A stretch of 11,616 bases of DNA from Pseudomonadota bacterium (GTDB lineage Bacteria; SAR324; XYD2-FULL-50-16; JAHJRI01): assembly GCA_022360105.1 (NCBI GenBank), contig JAKSDL010000171.1:1-11616 (forward strand), written 5' to 3'. This document shows, in pieces, positions 6,384-11,616 of this stretch. Both the position numbers and the translations under genes were made by a program. The notes beneath the pieces were generated by a model. That model worked only from the letters and a program-made list of their open reading frames with translations, had not been told where the DNA came from and did no database searches. Position 1 is the stretch's first letter. Each line of letters opens with the position of its first letter.

Positions 6384-7913
6384 ATGAAAGCGATTGTTGT
6401 TGGTTCGGGAATTTCAGGTTTAACGGCGGCATGTTATCTTGTTGATCGGAATTATGAAGTGGCAGTATTTGAGCAGTACCCGGCAATTGGCGGTGTAACG
6501 GGAAGTATTTCCCGGGACGGTTTTACCTGGAACCAGGGTCAGCTTCTAATTGAAGGCTTTTCCAAAGGCGAGCAGGCCGGCAATGTTCTTGCTGATATCG
6601 CGTTGACCGATAAGATCGACCTGATCCGTTCAGACAGGGTCTATTCCTTCCCCGGTTATAAAATTGAGAAAAAAGAAACCTACGACGGTCCCTTGTGGAG
6701 AATGCAGCATTTCAAAGACCTTTTTCCCGCTGATACCAGTGGATTAAATCGCTATTACCGGGACTACGTGAGATTTATGGAATTGATGACCCTGGCTCGA
6801 AGATCAGAAAGATCATCCGGGCTGCCTGCAGCACTTCTCAAGTTGAAACTGTATCTGAAGCTGCTTCCGTTTTTACCTGTTTTAAAGTGGGATGCCCGGA
6901 AACTTTCCGATCGTTATTTTAAATCGCATAAGCTTCAAGCGGCTTTTCTTTCTATTCTGGCGGATTTTGTTGTTCGCCCCAGTGAGTTTCAGGGACTGGG
7001 CATTTTTGCTGTTAATCCGGAGCCTGCTTTTGATTTAAGAACCCCTTTGCAACTTTCAAAGACCGGTTTTCAACCGGGATATACCTATGTAAAAGGTGGT
7101 GTTGGATCCATCATTGAGCAAATGGCTGACAAGGTAACAAGCAAACAGGGGAAGATCACAACAGATGCAGTTGTGCAAAAAATACTGGTAGAAAATGAAA
7201 AAGCTATCGGTGTGCAACTTTCAAGTGGCGATCTGTTTTTTGCAGATCAGGTATTTGTGAGCGGAGGTGCCAGGGAGTTTGTTGACCTGCTGGATGGAGC
7301 CGATATACCTGATTCGCTGCAAAATCACGTTGAAGAGTTACCGTTGATGGAGTCGGTCTTTATGGTACACCTGGGGGTGAAATACGATCCGGGTGTCCAT
7401 CAAAAAGCCGCCACAACCTACTATTATAATACTTATGATATTGAAGGCAGTATTGATGAAGTTAAAAGCGGAATATACCACGAAGGCAAACACGGATTTG
7501 TCATCTACATTCCTTCGAAACATACCCCGGAAATGGCGCCGGACGGACACCACGCTGTTACCATCTATACTATTGCCCCCAATAACCTGGATGAAGGAAG
7601 CTGGGAAGATCGAAAAGAGGAGATGTCAGACAAGCTGATTGCCGAAGCTGAAAAATATATTCCTGGCCTTAACAAGAACACCGTGGTCAAGCTGATTGTT
7701 ACACCGGACGATTTCAAGAACAGAACTCATCTTAAGCATCATGCCTTTGGCGGAGTGGCCCCCGTGATGGGTAAAAAAGGCTTACCGCACCAGACCCCGT
7801 TTAAAAATCTCTGGTTTATTGGAGCACAAAGTGAAAGCGGTGCTGGGATGAATAATGTTATGGAGGGCGTCTGGCGTGCGATTAAAAAAATGGATCAATC
7901 CGTTGATGGGTAA
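6384..7913 (+). CDS. FAD-dependent oxidoreductase, phytoene desaturase / CrtISO-like
   Basis: This 509-aa flavoprotein belongs to the CrtI/carotene isomerase/retinol saturase-like group. The N-terminus has a Rossmann FAD site: VVGSGISGLTAA with G7, G9 and G12, acidic E30 ending the second strand, then a GG at 36-37. A hydrophobic stretch (154-169, LKLYLKLLPFLPVLKW) could dip into the membrane. YVKGGVGSIIEQMAD (235-249) matches the conserved mid-region motif of the family. The C-terminal FAD motif is LWFIGAQSESGAGMNNVMEG (476-495), a variant of the usual GAST-x-PGGG form. Such enzymes oxidise, saturate or isomerise polyene chains. No carotenoid gene is nearby, so the substrate is unknown and could be another isoprenoid or lipid. 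The gene converges on the YhhN gene with a 59-bp gap lacking a clear terminator. Confidence 0.88.
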   Translation: MKAIVVGSGISGLTAACYLVDRNYEVAVFEQYPAIGGVTGSISRDGFTWNQGQLLIEGFSKGEQAGNVLADIALTDKIDLIRSDRVYSFPGYKIEKKETYDGPLWRMQHFKDLFPADTSGLNRYYRDYVRFMELMTLARRSERSSGLPAALLKLKLYLKLLPFLPVLKWDARKLSDRYFKSHKLQAAFLSILADFVVRPSEFQGLGIFAVNPEPAFDLRTPLQLSKTGFQPGYTYVKGGVGSIIEQMADKVTSKQGKITTDAVVQKILVENEKAIGVQLSSGDLFFADQVFVSGGAREFVDLLDGADIPDSLQNHVEELPLMESVFMVHLGVKYDPGVHQKAATTYYYNTYDIEGSIDEVKSGIYHEGKHGFVIYIPSKHTPEMAPDGHHAVTIYTIAPNNLDEGSWEDRKEEMSDKLIAEAEKYIPGLNKNTVVKLIVTPDDFKNRTHLKHHAFGGVAPVMGKKGLPHQTPFKNLWFIGAQSESGAGMNNVMEGVWRAIKKMDQSVDG

Positions 7914-7972
7914 CGAGTTTTCCCTGGCCAGTTCCTGAACGAAAAACCGCTAACCCCTTATCCAGCCTTGTG

Positions 7973-8629
7973 TCAGATCTCGGAATTCAGTTCCCGCAAT
8001 GGTCTTGTAACACCAATGGCAATAAGTACCTGGGCCAGGTAATAAGTAGACATCACCCAAACACTGTGGAGAAACACCGGTGAAAGAAAACTGTTGATGG
8101 CAATAATGGAATCGGAAATCATAAACAGACAGGCACCGATGGTAAGCATTGGGTTGTTTTCCTTACCCAGGGATGCGCTGATACCCATAAACAGAATTAC
8201 AGTCAGGTAAACCAGGATCGGGATCAGCAGCATGGTTTCCAGATGGATTGTAAAGATGGTTGCGATGACGGCGCTGTAAAGCAACATCGATCCGATTGCG
8301 GTTCCCCTTATTTTGGTTAGAGTCAACCTGCGCAGGAAGACAGAAATGTAAAACAGATGAGCAATCAGAAAGGAGCAAAGCCCTAATCCAAAAGAAGCTT
8401 TGAATGGTAATTCCAATAGTATGTCGCCAATAGCCGAGAATAAAAAACCAAGACCAAGCAATTTTCCCTTTTTCCCTTCAACATTTACCAAGGCAAATAC
8501 AGCCAGACAAAAAATAGGAATCGATTTAACCAGGAAATGCAGGGGGTACGGCCTTAAATACAACGTAAACATAAAAGCCAGGGCAAATATGGAAAAGCAG
8601 ACCCAAAGTGATTTGTTAAGTTTTGTCAT
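7973..8629 (-). CDS. YhhN/TMEM86 family membrane protein, lysoplasmalogenase-like
   Basis: This 218-aa protein is almost entirely hydrophobic, with about seven or eight membrane segments, as in the YhhN/TMEM86 family. Family landmarks seen: K35 before the second segment, FSAIGDILLE (64-73), a FLIAHLFYISVF stretch (87-98), GACLFMISDSIIA (165-177) and YYLAQVLIAIGV (196-207). Characterised members hydrolyse the vinyl-ether bond of lysoplasmalogens, releasing a fatty aldehyde; whether this one does is inference. Its ATG overlaps the TGA of the upstream kinase gene (ATGA, 8626-8629), and GGAG inside the kinase's last codons (8634-8637) can serve as its ribosome site, so translation is probably coupled. 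The link to a sensor kinase hints at membrane lipid status as a shared theme. Confidence 0.87.
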   Translation of the reverse strand: MTKLNKSLWVCFSIFALAFMFTLYLRPYPLHFLVKSIPIFCLAVFALVNVEGKKGKLLGLGFLFSAIGDILLELPFKASFGLGLCSFLIAHLFYISVFLRRLTLTKIRGTAIGSMLLYSAVIATIFTIHLETMLLIPILVYLTVILFMGISASLGKENNPMLTIGACLFMISDSIIAINSFLSPVFLHSVWVMSTYYLAQVLIAIGVTRPLRELNSEI

Positions 8630-11349
8630 ACAGCTCCAGTCGCTAGTTTAATTGATTCCGGGTTTAATGGAACCTTGATCAGAAATTGAGTACCATTACC
8701 AGGATCTGTTTGAATATTGATGCTCCCGCCCGATTCCAGAACCTCTTTGGCAACCGCATCCATTCCAACCCCTCTACCGGAAAGATCTGTCACAACTTCA
8801 TTGGTAGAAAAACCCGGATGAAAAATTAGTTTCACAATGTCGTCCCGACTCATTTCGCTTATCTTGGTTTTGTCAATAAGCCCTTTTTCAAGGGCCTTGT
8901 TTTTGACTTTTTCGGGGTCGATTCCTGCCCCGTCATCAGAGATCTGAATCATCAACTGCTCTTTGTCGGCCTTCGTTTTGATCAACAGATTACCTTCCTC
9001 GGGCTTATCGAGGGAAGCCCTGGTATCCGGATCTTCGATTCCATGATCCACACAATTACGCACCAGATGAATCAACGAGGCAAATATCGATTTAAAGGTA
9101 TCATGAACAATTTCGGTTTCTTCCCCTTCCAGTTGGATTTTGACTTTTTTACCCAGTTTGACGGTAAGGTTTTCGGCATCGGAAGCCAGTTTTTTCATGA
9201 TATTGCGAATGGGCTGCCTTCTGAGACTTCTGACCACATCTGCCAAAACAGGGTCCTGCCTGACCTGACTATCCAAAGCCTGTTCCAGGGCGGTCATCTT
9301 TTGTTCTGATACTGTGTAATAAGACTGGATTCCGGCCTTGATCAATTGTTTGGGAATGATATCATCCAGCTCTTTCAGGGATGACTCCAGCATCTCTTTT
9401 AACGTTGATGTTTCCGTTTTTATGGTTTGCAAAATATCATCCGTGGGCGCACTTCCGGTGGTTCTGATCGAATCGAGAAGATTCTCTATTTTGTGGGCTT
9501 TGTTGGCTACATCTTCAAAGAAATAACTGGCCATGCCGCCTTTGATCGTATGGTAGTATCGAAACAGCTCGTTTGCCTTAAAATCGGAGTCCGACTCATC
9601 CAGCAGCTCTTCAACACATTCAAGGCAGCGGTTAACCTCATTTATGAAATCAACAAATCCACTGCGATCCACAGCAATTTTAACGATCATCTGATTGCGG
9701 GTTTCGTCGGCTTTCAGTTTTAATTCAAGCTTCCGTTCGATGGTGATGTCGGTCATGACGATCATGATACGACCTGGTGAGTTTTCGCGTGCCTCGATCC
9801 AATGATAGTCAATCTGAAATGTTGAGCCATCCTGCTTCATTTCCGCAGGCAGGATCTCCTCCACTAAATCCAGGTTTCCATTCTGGTCGAAAACAATATT
9901 GAATATCTCCTTCATTTCTTTCTGACTTCCGGGAAACATCAAATCCAGGGCATTGATGCTTTCGATCGGTTTCCCGAAAAAGTCAACAGTCGCTTTGGAT
10001 GTATATTCCTGAATAGTGAAATCCTCAGTAAAAGAGAAAAAACCTTGACCCGTGTTATCAAGCAGATCCTTGATGGCTGCCGTCCTTTCTTTAACCAAAT
10101 GATCCAAATGTATGGAAAGTTCTTCAACCATATCAAATGCTTTGGAAAACTTGGAGGAAAGCACATAGGATTGGAAAAATATCATGCAAAGCAAACCAAT
10201 TCCTACAAATTCGCCGGTATAGATAATTTCCTGATTATAAAGAATGTCATTTACCAGGGTAATAATGATGATTGCGCAGCCTCCCAAAATACCCCCGGCT
10301 CCTTCCCTTCCTCGAATTATTGCAAGTACCAGGGCATACATCGTGTAAACGCTGGAAGCTACCATGAGTAGCTGGTAGTAGGTGAGGTAGGCCGGGAATA
10401 CTGTGGCTGGCGTCAGCACAGTAAAGAGGACGTATCCAACTGTAATTACCACGATGAAATTCAGGACCTTTCTGGAAAACTCAAGGGGATACAGGCTTTG
10501 AATGAAAGCACAATAGTAAGCCAGTCCAAAAAACAAGGTAAAATAGTTTAATTTTATCATCAACTCCCAGGAAAAGCCCGGAAACAACTCTGCGAAAATA
10601 CCGGATCCGATGATTGAAATCCTGAAAGCCACCACCAGACAAAACAAACCAAAGAACAAGGGCGACACTTCCTTTCTTCTCAGGGCATACAAACCAAAAT
10701 GATAAAGCGCCATAATCAGAATGGCCCCGATCGTAAACAGATCAAAGGCAGTTTTCATTCGACTGTCATTCAGCACATCGTCAACATATCCAATTTTTAT
10801 GCTCTGCCAGATACCGCCGTTGTAATGATGAAAATTGGAAATTTGCAAGACAAGTTCGATTTCATTGTCTGCAACGTCCGTTACAACGGTTTTAGGAAGG
10901 TATTGCGGGATTACCTCTACTTTACTTGCCCCGACCACTCCATTTGTTGAAATTAGATTGCCATTGGCCCAAAGTCGGTAACTTGTATTCATTAACGGAA
11001 CCTGAAACGCAGCCAGTTTATTTTCCGAAAGTCCCCTGATTCGCAGTCGAAATGTTGCGTAACCGACTCCATCCAGTTCCTGACCATCAATGAGATATCC
11101 TTCGTTCCAGCAGGCAGGAATAGCGAAATACAGTGGAGCAGGCTCAACCCCGGAGGTCCTGAATGTCTCCGGTGTGTATAGTTTGTTCCAATAAAACTCC
11201 CATTCACCGTCAAGTTTAACCAGTTCTCCCTTATTCAATTCTGCTTCTGAAAGATCCAGAATTCCGTTTTTTGCCAAAGGGGCGGATAACAGCAAACTCC
11301 CCTGTAAGCAGATTATAACGCCGATTAAAAAACTGACTATACGCTTCAT
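8626..11349 (-). CDS. 7TMR-DISM receptor kinase with PAS, HPt and CheA-type ATPase domains
   Basis: A signal peptide (1 to about 23) precedes a periplasmic jelly-roll domain of 7TMR-DISMED2 type (about 28-190; LVKLDGEWEFYW, VGYATFRLRI). Seven membrane helices fill about 201-397. A coiled linker (398-425) leads to a PAS-like domain (about 426-537, ending in MTDITIERK). The HPt domain (about 560-660) has phosphoacceptor H600 in HTIKGG. The catalytic part is CheA-like: LGKKVKIQLEGEETE (732-746), N765 in HLVRNCVDHGIE, DDGAGID (805-811) and FHPGFST then GRGVGMD (858-864). The protein ends about 43 residues after that motif, so the CheW-like regulatory domain of CheA is absent, and there is no receiver. 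It should sense a periplasmic ligand, phosphorylate its own H600 and pass phosphate to a separate receiver. AAGGGG 4 bases before the ATG supports the start. First gene of the operon with YhhN. Confidence 0.93.
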   Translation of the reverse strand: MKRIVSFLIGVIICLQGSLLLSAPLAKNGILDLSEAELNKGELVKLDGEWEFYWNKLYTPETFRTSGVEPAPLYFAIPACWNEGYLIDGQELDGVGYATFRLRIRGLSENKLAAFQVPLMNTSYRLWANGNLISTNGVVGASKVEVIPQYLPKTVVTDVADNEIELVLQISNFHHYNGGIWQSIKIGYVDDVLNDSRMKTAFDLFTIGAILIMALYHFGLYALRRKEVSPLFFGLFCLVVAFRISIIGSGIFAELFPGFSWELMIKLNYFTLFFGLAYYCAFIQSLYPLEFSRKVLNFIVVITVGYVLFTVLTPATVFPAYLTYYQLLMVASSVYTMYALVLAIIRGREGAGGILGGCAIIIITLVNDILYNQEIIYTGEFVGIGLLCMIFFQSYVLSSKFSKAFDMVEELSIHLDHLVKERTAAIKDLLDNTGQGFFSFTEDFTIQEYTSKATVDFFGKPIESINALDLMFPGSQKEMKEIFNIVFDQNGNLDLVEEILPAEMKQDGSTFQIDYHWIEARENSPGRIMIVMTDITIERKLELKLKADETRNQMIVKIAVDRSGFVDFINEVNRCLECVEELLDESDSDFKANELFRYYHTIKGGMASYFFEDVANKAHKIENLLDSIRTTGSAPTDDILQTIKTETSTLKEMLESSLKELDDIIPKQLIKAGIQSYYTVSEQKMTALEQALDSQVRQDPVLADVVRSLRRQPIRNIMKKLASDAENLTVKLGKKVKIQLEGEETEIVHDTFKSIFASLIHLVRNCVDHGIEDPDTRASLDKPEEGNLLIKTKADKEQLMIQISDDGAGIDPEKVKNKALEKGLIDKTKISEMSRDDIVKLIFHPGFSTNEVVTDLSGRGVGMDAVAKEVLESGGSINIQTDPGNGTQFLIKVPLNPESIKLATGAV

Positions 11350-11479
11350 TGAACCCCTTGCTATTCATTAAACTCAATACCAGGTTATTACCCGGAAACC
11401 CCCTGTTACCTTTTGCACCACTTACAATAGAAAGCATTCTCAAAACCCTAGCATATTGTTCAGGATATTTAAATTTCTG

Positions 11480-11485
11480 ATTATA
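11480..11485 (-). promoter_or_regulatory. Possible -10 box upstream of the receptor kinase
   Basis: A perfect TATAAT on the minus strand, 131 bases before the kinase start. The hexamer 17 bp upstream is TATAGA (three of six matches to TTGACA). A nearby TTGACT (11496-11501) is only 10 bp away, too close to act as its -35 box. The 11350-11616 region shows no gene. Confidence 0.25.
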
Positions 11486-11539
11486 AATGGTTCGCAGTCA
11501 ATTCTATAGATCGAATTGGAAGAGCTGTTATTTGATTTT

Positions 11540-11564
11540 GGATAAACCACCGGGGGATTTATCC
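11540..11564. repeat. Inverted repeat GGATAAA / TTTATCC upstream of the kinase
   Basis: Seven-base perfect arms (11540-11546 and 11558-11564) enclose an 11-base C/G-rich loop that could extend the stem by two CC/GG pairs with a one-base bulge. No T-run follows on either strand, so it is not a terminator. It lies about 55 bp upstream of the TATAAT at 11480-11485, and could be an operator for the kinase operon or part of a gene beyond the right edge. Confidence 0.5.
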
Positions 11565-11616
11565 AGCATGATTAGCCACTCGCAATTATCATTTGATTAT
11601 TGATTATTAAAATGAA

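Noticed and set aside
7914..7972. Bidirectional terminator between the convergent genes
   Set aside because: Only CTGGCCAG and a GTTC/GAAC mini-stem are present, with no T-run of use on either strand.
11231..11443. 70-codon minus-strand frame upstream of the kinase
   Set aside because: Overlaps the kinase signal peptide in another frame and has no recognisable feature.
11480..11501. TTGACT and TATAAT read as one promoter on the minus strand
   Set aside because: The boxes are only 10 bp apart, too close for sigma70; the TATAAT alone is kept at low confidence.

Overview
The window carries six genes of a Gram-negative (diderm) bacterium with mid-40s % GC by eye. The evidence is a lipobox with a poly-Gly tether, signal-peptide receptors, Shine-Dalgarno-led starts and a CheA-type membrane kinase. 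The domain mix (7TMR-DISM receptor with HPt, YhhN protein, FReD-like lipoprotein) would fit Desulfobacterota, other Proteobacteria or Spirochaetota. No phylogenetic marker is present, so I do not assign a taxon. There are no tRNA, rRNA, CRISPR or intact mobile-element genes.

Left part (1-2645). The left edge holds what may be the 3' end of a plus-strand gene: a reading frame broken by one stop and followed by a terminator-like hairpin. Two minus-strand genes follow and may form an operon. The upstream one is an unrecognised 450-aa, mostly helical protein (1293-2645). The downstream one is a tandem two-receiver response regulator without an output domain (292-1209). A perfect 12-bp inverted repeat overlaps the last codons of the upstream gene.

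Middle (2646-6214). A 380-bp divergent intergenic region contains three copies of the palindrome TGAC-N4-GTCA, another palindrome and candidate promoters. It drives the 450-aa gene leftwards and a 1062-aa secreted lipoprotein rightwards. The lipoprotein is a mosaic: three Ig-like repeats in an exact 93-residue register, a fibronectin type III domain, a probable IgGFc-binding-like region, and a C-terminal fibrinogen-like domain with the YCDxxxxGGGWTL signature.

Right part (6215-11616). A phytoene-desaturase/CrtISO-like FAD oxidoreductase (6384-7913, plus) converges on a minus-strand two-gene operon. That operon encodes a 907-aa 7TMR-DISM receptor kinase (PAS, HPt, CheA-type ATPase) whose stop overlaps by ATGA the start of a YhhN/TMEM86 lysoplasmalogenase-like membrane protein.

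Working together (inference): the receptor kinase has a phosphotransfer histidine but no receiver, and the two-receiver protein has receivers but no kinase. They could be partners, although 7 kb and other genes separate them. The kinase-YhhN coupling suggests envelope or lipid sensing.
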